From Roseateles sp. SL47 (GTDB lineage: Bacteria > Pseudomonadota > Gammaproteobacteria > Burkholderiales > Burkholderiaceae_C): a stretch of DNA of 64,000 nt. Position 1 is the first letter of the stretch, and every line of letters begins with the position of its first letter. A program made the position numbers and the translations under genes. The DNA is taken from contig NZ_CP113068.1 in assembly GCF_026625885.1 (NCBI RefSeq), forward strand, positions 1,488,001 through 1,552,000, given 5' to 3'. Below the pieces are notes generated by a model, which worked only from the letters and a program-made list of their open reading frames with translations, was not told where the DNA came from and made no database searches. This document shows, piece by piece, positions 35,557-48,674 of the stretch.

Positions 35557-36123
35557 ATGAACCGCAACAACAACACTGTCGTTTCGAATGGCAAGAAGGC
35601 CGGCCTGCTGGCTACCGCTGCAGTGGCACTGACCCTGGGCTCGGGCCTGGCCATGGCGGCTGACACCCCTTATTACATCGGTGGTGACGTCGGCAAGGCC
35701 AGCCAGCGTGTCGACGGCAACGCCCAGAAGCGTTCCAGCGACAGCTACAGCATCTTTGGTGGCTACAAGCTGAATGAGAACTTCGCTGTGGAAGCGGCCT
35801 ATACCGACCTCGGCAAGATCGACTTCGGCGGCGTGAGCACCAAGAACAAGGTCTACTCGCTGGACGGTATTGCCCGCGCACCGCTGGGCAACAACTTCGG
35901 CCTGTACGGCAAGGTGGGTGTCGCTTACGCGCAGCGTGACTACTCGGCCGGCCTGGGCGACGATCACAAGACCGGCCTGAAGCTGGGTGTGGGCGTGGAC
36001 TACGCGCTGACGAAGAATGTCTCGCTGCGTGCCGAAGCCACCCGCTTCAACAACATGCCGGATGCCAACGGGTTCAACAAGAAGGTGGACCGCCTGGGAA
36101 TGGGTCTGGCCTACCAGTTCTGA
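35557..36123 (+). CDS. Small outer-membrane beta-barrel protein
   Basis: 188 residues with an excellent RBS (GAAGGAGAG) before ATG 35557. The signal peptide of about 35 residues ends AMA-A. The mature protein has alternating beta strands (YYIGGDVGKAS, YSIFGGYKLNENFAVEAAYTDLG, LGVGVDYALTKNVSLRAEATRF) and ends in AYQF with terminal Phe, so it inserts as an eight-stranded OmpA-like barrel (PF13505 type). It is monocistronic and closed by a strong terminator at 36231-36262. Such proteins are often abundant porin-like or adhesin barrels. Confidence 0.9.
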   Translation: MNRNNNTVVSNGKKAGLLATAAVALTLGSGLAMAADTPYYIGGDVGKASQRVDGNAQKRSSDSYSIFGGYKLNENFAVEAAYTDLGKIDFGGVSTKNKVYSLDGIARAPLGNNFGLYGKVGVAYAQRDYSAGLGDDHKTGLKLGVGVDYALTKNVSLRAEATRFNNMPDANGFNKKVDRLGMGLAYQF

Positions 36124-36230
36124 TGAACCTGCAGTGATCAAGCAGTTCTGATGCTCTGACCAGGCATCAGCGCCGTCCGGACACGCTCCTGAGCGACGTT
36201 CCTCTCCCTCCCCCAATGCCGGACGGTGAT

Positions 36231-36262
36231 GGGCGGTGCCTTCCCAGGCACCGCCCTTTTTT
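36231..36262 (+). terminator. Rho-independent terminator of the barrel gene
   Basis: An 11-bp perfect stem (36231-36241 with 36246-36256, loop TCCC) is followed immediately by six T. Confidence 0.95.
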
Positions 36263-36313
36263 GATTGGAGCGCGGAAAACCGCCGCAGCGGCTTCCGTGT
36301 GGTCAGCGAATCT

Positions 36314-40829
<4,516 letters not shown>

Positions 40830-40872
40830 GGGACCGGGATGAAGCCCGCAGACCTGTGAAGTCCGGATGAAA

Positions 40873-40895
40873 CGCCGTCGCTTCGTGCGACGGCG
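40873..40895 (+). terminator. Hairpin after the NodB-caspase gene
   Basis: A 9-bp perfect stem (40873-40881 with 40887-40895, loop TTCGT) lies 44 bases after the stop. There is no T tract, so it is a possible Rho-independent element of uncertain strength. Confidence 0.5.
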
Positions 40896-40981
40896 CCAGG
40901 GTTGTCCCGGATGTGAGGGACGTCTGCCTGCTGCTTAATCCGCTCTTCCCTGTTTCAAACGCTGGTTTTCACGTCCGTTCC

Positions 40982-41497
40982 ATGGCCTCCCTGGCTTCCG
41001 ATGGCGTCGCACCGCGCCTGACACGAGTGCATCAGATCGAGCCCCTCGCCTGGGCCCCCTTGCTTGCCGCCAGTGAGGCGGAAGGCTGGCGCATGCTCAG
41101 CCGGTTGATGGACGAATGGCGCAGCGGTGCCAATCGCTACGACCAGCCCGGCGAGTCGCTATGGGCCTGGCTGGACGCACGAGGTTTTGTCATCGCCGTC
41201 GGCGGCCTGAATGTGGAACCCGCCCCGGGCCGGCCAGGCACCGGCCGCATGCGCCGCTTTTATGTGCATCCGGGCTGGCGCGGCCATGGTCTGGCACGGC
41301 GGCTGGTGGCCGCGGTGCTGGCCAGTGCCCAGGGACATTTCAGCCGTCTGCATGTGAATTGCGAAAGTTCGCAGTCGGCAGCGTTCTGGTCCCGCTGCGG
41401 ATTTACCGCCATTGCTGCTGATTCGGCATCGATGAGCCGACCGTCGCTCTACACCCACGTTCGGCTGCTGCCGCAGTTGCAGCCGCAGATGCGCTGA
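40982..41497 (+). CDS. GNAT-family N-acetyltransferase
   Basis: 171 residues from ATG 40982 (MASLASDG). The GNAT core is clear: FVIAVGGLNVEP, then RMRRFYVHPGWRGHGLARRLV (acetyl-CoA pyrophosphate loop R-x-x-G-x-G/A), and a late FWSRCGFTAI strand. The substrate is unknown. It is a single gene between the NodB-caspase gene and a convergent glutathione transferase. Confidence 0.87.
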   Translation: MASLASDGVAPRLTRVHQIEPLAWAPLLAASEAEGWRMLSRLMDEWRSGANRYDQPGESLWAWLDARGFVIAVGGLNVEPAPGRPGTGRMRRFYVHPGWRGHGLARRLVAAVLASAQGHFSRLHVNCESSQSAAFWSRCGFTAIAADSASMSRPSLYTHVRLLPQLQPQMR

Positions 41498-41602
41498 AGT
41501 CCGGCAGATCACCGGGGCCGGCGTCGCCTGCGCCCCGGCCCGTTGTTCAAGGCCCGTGTCTCACCGCCAGCCGGACCGGTCCGTCTGTCCAGGTGCATGG
41601 GC

Positions 41603-42295
41603 TCAGGGCCAGTGTTTCGCAAACACCGCCGCCACCTCCGGCAGGGCCTCGATGCGCTTGAGCAATGCGAAGAACGCGGGCCGGTGCTGCTCCAGATGGG
41701 GCCGCGTGCCGGACCACTTCGACACGATCACCGCCATGGCGTCCAGGGCCCCTGGGCGTTCGCCGCTGAGCCAGGGCCTCCCTGGGAACTGGTCGGCGAA
41801 CATCTCCCAGTGCAAATGCAGCCGTTGCATCGCCCCCTGCTTGATGGCCTCACGGGCTGCCGGCGCCTCGCTGGTGGTGAAGCGTTCCGGGAAATCGATG
41901 ATGGTGATCTGGCTGTAGCAGTTGGCAGCGATGAACACCAGCCCGCGCAGGATTTGATCCCGCTGGTCGTCGTCCTGGCTCAGCAGTCCGGACGCCGGGA
42001 ACCGCAGCCCCAGATGCATCAGGATGGCCGCGCTTTCAGTGAGCACCTGGCCGGACGGCGTCTGCAGCGTGGGAATCTGCATCAGCGGATTCACCTGCTT
42101 TAATTGTTCGCGCGCTGACTCCGGTTCCCAGGACGAGGCATGCACCAGCCGGCAGTGCTGGCCGCACCATGCCATCGCGATCTCGACGATGGCCGACCCT
42201 GATCCTTTCGTGCCATAGAGCACATATGCCGGCGCAGAAGCGCCTGGGGCCGGGGCGGAGGCAGAGGGCGGGGGGCTTGCAGCGGGCGTGTTCAT
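41603..42295 (-). CDS. Glutathione S-transferase family protein
   Basis: 230 residues. A Pro/Ala/Ser-rich start of about 20 residues precedes the thioredoxin-like domain (YVLYGTKGSGSAIVEIAMAW, NPLMQIPTLQTPSGQVLTES with the cis-Pro and Glu-Ser glutathione-binding pair). The helical C-terminal domain contains PGALDAMAVIVSKWSG, which corresponds to the usual s-x-A-D N-capping motif. It is divergent from another GST gene 170 bases away. Confidence 0.88.
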   Translation of the reverse strand: MNTPAASPPPSASAPAPGASAPAYVLYGTKGSGSAIVEIAMAWCGQHCRLVHASSWEPESAREQLKQVNPLMQIPTLQTPSGQVLTESAAILMHLGLRFPASGLLSQDDDQRDQILRGLVFIAANCYSQITIIDFPERFTTSEAPAAREAIKQGAMQRLHLHWEMFADQFPGRPWLSGERPGALDAMAVIVSKWSGTRPHLEQHRPAFFALLKRIEALPEVAAVFAKHWP

Positions 42296-42465
42296 GCGCC
42301 GAGTTTAGGCAGCTCCCGCGGCTGGCGCAGGAGTGTGCGTCCCCCCGGATGGAGCGACAAGCCACCTAAATGGGTGAATGACAGACGTTGTTTCAAGGCC
42401 TCAGTCCCGAGGGGCGACTCGCTAGAATCGGTCCAGGCATCCCGAGGTTGTTGGTCCGGATACGA

Positions 42466-43098
42466 ATGAAACTCATCGGTTCACTCACCAGTCCCTATGT
42501 CCGCAAGGTCCGCATCGTCATGGCGGAAAAGAAGCTCGACTATCAATTCGAGCTGGAGGATGTCTGGGGCAGCGACAACATCCTCAAGATCAACCCGCTG
42601 GGCAAGGTGCCCTGTCTGGTCATGGAAGGTCAGGACTCGATCACCGGCGCGGTGTTCGACTCGCGTGTGATCGTGGAATATGTGGACACGCTGTCCCCCG
42701 TGGGCAAGCTGATTCCCGAGCGTGGGCGCGAGCGCTGCGAGGTGCGCACGTGGGAAGCGCTGGCGGACGGCCTGCTGGACGCCTGTCTGGCTGCCCGCAT
42801 GGAAGAAACCTGGAGCGGCCGTACCGATGCCGAGCGCAGCGCTGCCTGGGTGCAGCGGCAAATGTCCAAGGTGTATGCGTCGTTGCAGGCCATGGCGCAC
42901 GGCTTGGGCGAAAAGAACTGGTGCTCCGGCAACCATTTCACCCTGGCGGACATTTCGCTGGGCTGTGCCCTCGGTTACCTGGATTTCCGCTTTCCCGCCA
43001 TCGACTGGCGGTCCAGCCATCCCAACCTGGCGCGCCACTTCGACAAGCTGATGACCCGCAGCAGCTTCCAGGACTCGACGCCGCCAGCAGCGGCCTGA
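42466..43098 (+). CDS. Glutathione S-transferase
   Basis: 210 residues from ATG 42466. The N-terminal thioredoxin fold has the catalytic-Ser-type start MKLIGSLTSPYVRKVRIVM, NPLGKVPCLVMEG with the cis-Pro, and a D-S pair in AVFDSRVIVEY. The C-terminal helical domain shows FTLADISLGCALGYLDFRF. It is a YfcF/beta-type cytosolic GST involved in detoxification or stress. It lies divergent from a second GST, but the two are not close paralogues. Confidence 0.92.
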   Translation: MKLIGSLTSPYVRKVRIVMAEKKLDYQFELEDVWGSDNILKINPLGKVPCLVMEGQDSITGAVFDSRVIVEYVDTLSPVGKLIPERGRERCEVRTWEALADGLLDACLAARMEETWSGRTDAERSAAWVQRQMSKVYASLQAMAHGLGEKNWCSGNHFTLADISLGCALGYLDFRFPAIDWRSSHPNLARHFDKLMTRSSFQDSTPPAAA

Positions 43099-43492
43099 GT
43101 CGCTGCTGTCCGGTGCGCCCATGGCGCCAATCGCGCTCATGGCGCTCATTCCGCTCATCGCGCCTTGAGTGCGGTGAGCACCGTGAGCACCGTGAGTGCC
43201 TTGCGCCCTTCCTCAGCACGCCCCGTTCGAGCACTCTGGTCGCGCCGCGCACAATCGCGCACCCCTCGTACGCTGCCTCTTTTCGCACCCATCCGAACCC
43301 ATCCACCCCCCCCCCGTTCGCCCCGTGCGCCCCGTGCGCCGCTCCCGGCGCTTGGCGCCCGGCACACCGAGCGGCAGTGGCCCTGGTGTCGACCATGACC
43401 AGTGGCAGCAGCCAAGAGCTTGATGCATTCTGGGTTCACAATCAACGCATTGCGCCCACTCACCAGGCGCCTGACCTTCCAGGGAGGATTGA
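43099..43492. other. Repeat-rich intergenic region upstream of sppA
   Basis: 394 bases with no supported gene. It holds three separate 9-bp triplets: CGCGCTCAT-like units at 43132-43158, GTGAGCACC units at 43174-43200 and CGCCCCGTG-like units around 43319-43345, as well as a run of ten C at 43306-43315. The sppA start has a good AGGGAGG just upstream (near 43481). Confidence 0.7.
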
Positions 43493-45370
43493 ATGGGATT
43501 GAAAGCCGTGTTTTCACCGGTGGGCCGCTTCTTTCGCGGCGTCTGGTGGTTGGTGGACGGGACGCGCCGAGTGGTGCTCAACCTGTTGTTTCTGATTCTG
43601 ATCATTGCGCTGCTGTGGTCCATCTTCTCTCGCGGCAAGGGTTTGCAGTCCCAGACCACGCTGGTGCTGGACATCCAGGGCGATGTGGTGGAGCAGTTCT
43701 CCGGCTCGGCGCGCGACCAGGCCATGGCCCAGCTCAAGGGTGAGAGCCGCTCGCAGACCCGTTTGCGTGACCTGCTTGCGGTGCTGGATGCCGCCGCCAA
43801 GGACGACAAGATCGTGCAGGTCTTTCTGGACCTGGACCACATGGGCAGCGCCTCGCCGGCCACCTTGCATGAATTGCAGGCGGCGCTGACCCGCTTCAAG
43901 GAAAGCAAGAAGCCGGTGGTGGCTTTTGCCAACAACTACGACCAGCGCAGCTACTACCTCGCGGCTCAGGCCAACGAGGTGTATGTGCACCCGATGGGTA
44001 ACGTGCAGATCGAGGGGTATGGGCGCTACCGCAACTACTACAAGGACGCGCTGGACCGCCTGGGGATCTCCGCCAATGTGATGCGGGTCGGCACGTACAA
44101 GAATTTCGCCGAACCTTATTTCGCCAACGCACCGTCGCAAGCCTCCATCGAGGCGGAGAGCTATCTCTACGATGAACTGTGGGCGCGTTACCAGCTGGAG
44201 GTCGAAAAGGCCCGCAAGCTGGAAAAGGGATCGATTGCCAAAGCCATCGAGGAACTGCCGCAGCGCCTGGCGGCCGTGGGCGGTGACAGCGGCAAGCTGG
44301 CGCTGCAGGAAAAGCTGGTGGATGGTCTGAAGACCCGTGACCAGGTGGACCTGTTGCTGGAACAGCGCGGGGCCAAGGACGACAAGCAACTGCGCGCCAT
44401 TCCGATGGGGGCTTATGTGGCCCAGTTGACGCCGAAGCTGCCAAAACCGGAAGGCCAGGTCGGCATCATCGTGGCCGAGGGCGAGATCGTGGATGGTCAG
44501 GCCTCCCCCGGCCGGATTGGTGGGGAGTCCACCTCGGCGCTGATTCGTCAGGCGCGTCAGGACGACAAGATCAAGGCTGTGGTGCTGCGTGTGAACTCGC
44601 CGGGTGGCAGCGCATTTGCGTCGGAACTGGTGCGCCGCGAGCTGGAGCTGACACGCGCGGTCGGCAAGCCGGTGGTGGTGTCGATGGGCGGTGTGGCCGC
44701 TTCGGGCGGCTACTGGATCTCCATGTCGTCGGACGAAGTGATTGCGGACCCGTCCACCATCACCGGTTCGATCGGTGTGGTGAGTATGCTGCCCACTGGC
44801 GAGAAGCTGATGGACAAGCTGTCCATCCACACCGGGGGCTACACCACGACCTGGTTGGCCAACGGCTATGACCCGCGTCGCCCGCTGGATCCCCGCATGG
44901 CGGCGGTGGTGCAGTCGTCCATCGAGCACACCTATGCGGAATTCACCGGCCGTGCGGCCACTGCTCGCAAGAAGACGGCGGCGCAGATTGATGCGGTGGG
45001 TCAAGGCCGGGTGTGGACGGGTTCGCAGGCCCTGGAGCGAGGGCTGGTGGACAAGATGGGTCTGCTGGGTGATGCGATCGCCAGTGCGGCCAAGCGTGCC
45101 AACCTGGGCGATGACCCGACGGTGACGTATGTGGAAACGGAACGTGGCCGTCTGGAGCGTCTGATTTCCGGGCTGACCGATGCGGCCATGCCGTCGGTGC
45201 GGAGCGAGGTGCTGAAGGCGCTGGGCGGTATCCCGCAACTGCCGGCGCCGCTGCAGGAGGCGCAGACCGACATGACCTGGCTGGCTGAACAAGCCCAGCC
45301 CAGCACCAAGGCCGGTGCCACCCGCGCACCGGTGAAGGCGATCGCTCATTGCTTGTGTGGGGGGTTTTAG
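43493..45370 (+). CDS. sppA: Signal peptide peptidase SppA, 67-kDa type
   Basis: 625 residues. One N-terminal membrane anchor (VVLNLLFLILIIALLWSIF) precedes two tandem S49 domains. The general-base Lys203 (VGTYKNFAEP) is in the first domain and the nucleophile Ser404 (MGGVAASGGYWIS) in the second, as in the E. coli long form where the dyad spans both halves. It degrades cleaved signal peptides in the inner membrane. The stop is followed at once by the GC-rich repeat module at 45371-45660. Confidence 0.96.
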   Translation: MGLKAVFSPVGRFFRGVWWLVDGTRRVVLNLLFLILIIALLWSIFSRGKGLQSQTTLVLDIQGDVVEQFSGSARDQAMAQLKGESRSQTRLRDLLAVLDAAAKDDKIVQVFLDLDHMGSASPATLHELQAALTRFKESKKPVVAFANNYDQRSYYLAAQANEVYVHPMGNVQIEGYGRYRNYYKDALDRLGISANVMRVGTYKNFAEPYFANAPSQASIEAESYLYDELWARYQLEVEKARKLEKGSIAKAIEELPQRLAAVGGDSGKLALQEKLVDGLKTRDQVDLLLEQRGAKDDKQLRAIPMGAYVAQLTPKLPKPEGQVGIIVAEGEIVDGQASPGRIGGESTSALIRQARQDDKIKAVVLRVNSPGGSAFASELVRRELELTRAVGKPVVVSMGGVAASGGYWISMSSDEVIADPSTITGSIGVVSMLPTGEKLMDKLSIHTGGYTTTWLANGYDPRRPLDPRMAAVVQSSIEHTYAEFTGRAATARKKTAAQIDAVGQGRVWTGSQALERGLVDKMGLLGDAIASAAKRANLGDDPTVTYVETERGRLERLISGLTDAAMPSVRSEVLKALGGIPQLPAPLQEAQTDMTWLAEQAQPSTKAGATRAPVKAIAHCLCGGF

Positions 45371-45660
45371 GGGCCCCCGGTTTCCTGCGCCTAAGGCGCA
45401 GGAAACACGCCCCCCGAGGGGGCTAGGGGCCGCCTTGGGGCGGCCCGGCGCCGGCCCCCCGCGCTGACGGATAGCCCCGCTGGGACGGCGCTGCGCGCGT
45501 CCGGCGCGACTGAGTGCCACCAGGAGCGGTGAAGAGGGGCTGGGGATCAGGTGTGGTCGCCTTGGGACGGCCCGGCGGCGGCCCCCTCGCTGACGGATAG
45601 CCCCGCTGGGACGGCGCTGTGCGCGTCCGGCGCGACTGAGTGCCACCAGGAGCGGTGAAG
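45371..45660 (-). repeat. Intergenic repeat locus A: one full and one partial module
   Basis: The first module starts one base after the sppA stop and runs to 45534. It has a 12-bp hairpin (45380-45391 with 45395-45406), a GCCCCC/GGGGGC hairpin (45409-45423), a GGGCCGCC/GGCGGCCC hairpin (45427-45446) and a conserved tail. A second copy, without the first two hairpins, fills 45558-45660 at a 126-127 base period. Read as reverse complement, the modules and even the linker (CACACCTGATCCCC) match locus B at 59588-60052. Confidence 0.92.
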
Positions 45661-45672
45661 GGGCGGTGGGGG

Positions 45673-45678
45673 TATACT
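45673..45678 (+). promoter_or_regulatory. Candidate -10 box of the metX transcript
   Basis: TATACT, a near-consensus sigma70 -10 hexamer, sits five bases before the riboswitch, so transcription would start at about the first base of the aptamer. No good -35 is seen: the expected place falls in the tail of the repeat module. Confidence 0.55.
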
Positions 45679-45682
45679 GGTT

Positions 45683-45734
45683 TTGCGCCGATTTGTCCGG
45701 CTTGCGGGCGCACAAAAAATACAGCTAAAGGGGG
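45683..45734 (+). ncRNA. SAM-II riboswitch upstream of metX
   Basis: The 52 bases align without gaps to my memory of the Sargasso Sea metX SAM-II aptamer. Stem P1 pairs TGCGCC (45684-45689) with GGCGCA (45707-45712). The loop begins GATTT, and the 3' side carries the A-rich stretch and the hallmark AGCTAAAG...GG block that forms the pseudoknot and binds S-adenosylmethionine. It lies between a -10 box and an intrinsic terminator before metX, exactly where such a switch should be. SAM-II is best known from alphaproteobacteria. Confidence 0.88.
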
Positions 45735-45753
45735 ACATCCGAACTGCGTCTAG

Positions 45754-45791
45754 CCCGGTGTTCCGCTTCAAGCAGCGGCGCCGGGTTTTTT
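45754..45791 (+). terminator. Leader terminator (expression platform) before metX
   Basis: An outer stem CCCGG/CCGGG (45754-45758 with 45781-45785) and an inner stem CCGCT/AGCGG (45763-45767 with 45774-45778) run into six T at 45786-45791. It lies 20 bases after the SAM-II aptamer and 18 bases before the metX start, so it should stop transcription when S-adenosylmethionine is bound. Confidence 0.88.
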
Positions 45792-45809
45792 CGTTGGACG
45801 AGGTGTTTT

Positions 45810-46952
45810 ATGGGTTCAGTCGGTGACGTCACACCGCAGCGACTCCTGTTTGACCAGCCCCTGCCCCTGCGCAGTGGCGCCAGCATCGCTGACTACGAGC
45901 TGATGGTCGAAACCTATGGCAAGCTCAACCAGGACCGGTCCAACGCCGTGCTGGTGTGCCACGCGCTGAATGCCAGCCACCATGTCGCGGGCACCTACGC
46001 CGGCATGGACAAGAGCGAAGGCTGGTGGGACAACCTCGTCGGGCCCGGCAAACCGCTGGATACCGACAAGTTTTTTGTCATCGGCATCAATAACCTCGGC
46101 TCCTGCTTCGGGTCCACCGGCCCGATGCACCTGAATCCCGCCACGGGTCGCGTCTACGGCGCCGATTTCCCGGTCGTCACCGTGCATGACTGGGTCGATG
46201 CCCAGGCCCGCGTGCTGGACCGCTTCGGCATCCAGCAGCTCGCGGCCGTGCTCGGCGGCTCCCTGGGCGGCATGCAGGCGCTGGACTGGTCGCTGCGGTA
46301 TCCCCAACGCATGCGCCACTGCATCGCCGTGGCCACCGCCCCCAGCCTTTCCGCCCAGAACATCGCCTTCAACGAAGTGGCCCGCCGCGCCATCATCACC
46401 GACCCGGAATTCCACGACGGCTTCTTCTACGAGCACAGCGTGGTGCCCCGTCGCGGCCTGCGGGTGGCCCGGATGATCGGCCACATCACCTACCTCAGCG
46501 ACGATGTGATGGAGCAGAAATTCGGCCGCCAGATGCGCGCCGCCGAGTTGGGCTACTCCACCCACGACATCGAATTCCAGATCGAAAGCTACCTGCGCTA
46601 CCAGGGCGATAAGTTCAGCGAGTATTTCGATGCCAATACCTATCTGCTGATCACCCGCGCACTGGATTACTTCGATCCCGCCCGTGCCCACGGGGGCGAC
46701 CTGAGCCGCACCTTCGCCAGCGCCTTGTGCAACTATCTGGTGGTGAGCTTCACCACCGACTGGCGCTTCTCACCCGCGCGCTCGCGCGAGATCGTCAAGG
46801 CGCTGCTGGACAACCGCCGCGACGTCTCCTACGCCGAGATCGACGCGCCGCACGGCCACGATGCGTTCCTGCTGGATGACCCGCGCTATCACGGCGTGCT
46901 GAAAGCCTATTTCGACCGTATTGCCAACGAGCTCCAGGGAGGCCGGGCATGA
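45810..46952 (+). CDS. metX: Homoserine O-acyltransferase
   Basis: 380 residues from ATG 45810. An alpha/beta-hydrolase-fold acyltransferase that activates homoserine for methionine synthesis. The nucleophile elbow is [12 protein letters not shown] with Ser151; the late Asp and His lie in the C-terminal region around [12 protein letters not shown]. Many proteobacterial MetX proteins paired with MetW use succinyl-CoA rather than acetyl-CoA, so acetyl versus succinyl is left open. Expression is set by the SAM-II riboswitch upstream. It overlaps metW by four bases. Confidence 0.96.
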   Translation: MGSVGDVTPQRLLFDQPLPLRSGASIADYELMVETYGKLNQDRSNAVLVCHALNASHHVAGTYAGMDKSEGWWDNLVGPGKPLDTDKFFVIGINNLGSCFGSTGPMHLNPATGRVYGADFPVVTVHDWVDAQARVLDRFGIQQLAAVLGGSLGGMQALDWSLRYPQRMRHCIAVATAPSLSAQNIAFNEVARRAIITDPEFHDGFFYEHSVVPRRGLRVARMIGHITYLSDDVMEQKFGRQMRAAELGYSTHDIEFQIESYLRYQGDKFSEYFDANTYLLITRALDYFDPARAHGGDLSRTFASALCNYLVVSFTTDWRFSPARSREIVKALLDNRRDVSYAEIDAPHGHDAFLLDDPRYHGVLKAYFDRIANELQGGRA

Positions 46953-47533
46953 GCGACCGCGCTGTGATGCAGATGATCGCGGACCTGGTGCCGGCCGGCT
47001 CTCGTGTGCTGGACCTGGGCTGCGGCACCGGCGAGCTGCTGGCCCATCTGCAGTCCACCAAGGGCTGTACCGGTTATGGGGTGGAGCTGAACGACAGCAA
47101 TGTGCTGGCCTGCGCCCAGCGTGGCGTCAATGTGATCCAGCTCAACCTGGAAGAAGGCCTGGCCATCTTCGAGGACCAGAGCTTCGATGTGGTGCTGCAG
47201 CTGGAAACCCTCCAGAACCTGCGCAATACCGAGGCCATGCTGCGGGAGACCGCTCGGGTGGGCCGCATCGGCATCGTCAGCTTCCCCAACTTTGCCCATT
47301 GGCCCAACCGGCTGCAGGTGCTCACCGGGCGCATGCCAGTGACGCGCGTCCTGCCTTACCAGTGGTACGACACGCCCAACATCCGCGTGGGCACCTATGC
47401 CGACTTCGAAGTGCTGGCACGCAAGTGCGGGCTGCGGGTGCTGGACAGCTTCGGCGTGCAGTCCGGCCGTGCGGTCCGCACGCTGCCGAACCTGCGGGCC
47501 AGCATGGCCGTGTTCAAGTTCGATCGGCAGTGA
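46949..47533 (+). CDS. metW: Methionine biosynthesis protein MetW
   Basis: 194 residues starting inside the metX stop (ATGA). A class I methyltransferase-like fold with the SAM-binding motif [15 protein letters not shown] at about residues 16-30 and the MetW-typical [29 protein letters not shown]. MetW is needed with MetX for homoserine acylation in several proteobacteria, although its own activity is debated. Its position in the riboswitch-controlled operon fits. Confidence 0.96.
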   Translation: MSDRAVMQMIADLVPAGSRVLDLGCGTGELLAHLQSTKGCTGYGVELNDSNVLACAQRGVNVIQLNLEEGLAIFEDQSFDVVLQLETLQNLRNTEAMLRETARVGRIGIVSFPNFAHWPNRLQVLTGRMPVTRVLPYQWYDTPNIRVGTYADFEVLARKCGLRVLDSFGVQSGRAVRTLPNLRASMAVFKFDRQ

Positions 47534-47602
47534 AGGGCCGGCCAAGGGCTGGCGCAGGACCGGGTTCCGCAGGGCCGCCGTGAGTCCCATCACAGGCCGT
47601 GG

Positions 47603-48649
47603 TCAGTCTTCGTATCGGCCGAGTCGCACCATGGTCTGGCCGCCCCGGCCAGGCCGCATCATCGGCATGATCAGTACGCAGTCGTCGTGCGGTGTACGCC
47701 ACTGCTGACCGTCGTCTTCCGCGAGCAGGGTGCCGGCCCTCGGAATCTCCAGCAGATGGTGCACCGGCTGGGTGAAACGGAAAGCCGCCGTGCGAGCCGT
47801 GATGCCCTGGCCCACCCGCACCAGCCGCTGCCGCTGCGGCGGCGCGCAGCGCAGGTGCTGTGTCGCCCAGGCCCCCTCCACCAGACCGGCGTGGCGCAGG
47901 AAACGCAGGCAAACGTCCAGGGCCATGTCGGCGGAGGTCGTCTCCCAATGGGCACCGCATTCCACCAGCACCGCCTGGCGGGGGCTGAGAGGGTCCGCGA
48001 ACCCACCGCGGTCGATCAGGCGCAGCCCGGCGGCATGGCCGGTGTCCACCAGCAGCGTGGCCGGCTGCCCCAGCGCCCGGGCCAGCGGCACGCTTTTATC
48101 GGTCATGCCGCAGATGGTCAGGGCAGGGGCGCCGGGCTCCTGCATCGAATGCAGGTCCAGGAGCAGGTCGGCGCCGTCGATGAAGGGGCGCAGTTCACGG
48201 GCCCGGCGCAATTCCACCGAGGTCCGGGGACCCAGCAGCACGCTGTCATCCCAGACGCGGTTCATGTCTTCATCCACATACCGCGATACAAACGGCTGGG
48301 CCGCGTCGAACTGCTGGAAGGCCTGCACATTCGCAAAGGCCATCACCAGCTGCCCCCGCAGCGGCCGGACGTCGTGGCGCAGCAGCCAGTCCAGCGCCAG
48401 GGCGCCACACAGCTCATTGCCATGGGTCAGGGCCTGCAGCATCACCGTGGGCCCGGGCTGGCCGGAATCGCGCAAGTGGACGTGGTCCACCCCCGTGCCT
48501 CCGTCCCGCCATCGGCGCAGGTCCGGGGGTACCAGCGCCACCGGAGGCGGTTCACCCTCTGCGGCCAGGGCAGGATGCAGCAATTGCCCATCCGGGGAAT
48601 CACTGGGCGAAACAGCAGCAACAGAACGGTCAGGAGGTGACGGACCCAT
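47603..48649 (-). CDS. Succinylglutamate desuccinylase/aspartoacylase family protein
   Basis: 348 residues from ATG 48649 (MGPSPPD). The zinc carboxypeptidase-like AstE/AspA fold is shown by LQALTHGNELCG (His and Glu ligands), VDEDMNRVW (substrate-binding Asn-Arg) and LLLDLHSMQEP (third His), with a late VECGAHW carrying the catalytic Glu. No arginine-catabolic ast gene is adjacent, so the substrate is probably another N-acyl amino acid. It is divergent from an alpha/beta hydrolase 25 bases away, a very tight shared promoter. Confidence 0.87.
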   Translation of the reverse strand: MGPSPPDRSVAAVSPSDSPDGQLLHPALAAEGEPPPVALVPPDLRRWRDGGTGVDHVHLRDSGQPGPTVMLQALTHGNELCGALALDWLLRHDVRPLRGQLVMAFANVQAFQQFDAAQPFVSRYVDEDMNRVWDDSVLLGPRTSVELRRARELRPFIDGADLLLDLHSMQEPGAPALTICGMTDKSVPLARALGQPATLLVDTGHAAGLRLIDRGGFADPLSPRQAVLVECGAHWETTSADMALDVCLRFLRHAGLVEGAWATQHLRCAPPQRQRLVRVGQGITARTAAFRFTQPVHHLLEIPRAGTLLAEDDGQQWRTPHDDCVLIMPMMRPGRGGQTMVRLGRYED

Positions 48650-48674
48650 GGCGAGGGATCCTACACTTCCACCT

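Noticed and set aside
43514..45715. 733-residue minus-strand frame over sppA and the repeat
   Set aside because: Antisense of sppA, continuing into non-coding repeats.
45423..45771. Small minus-strand reading frames in the repeat block behind sppA
   Set aside because: They translate tandem non-coding modules and repeat themselves with the module period; no RBS or recognisable protein.
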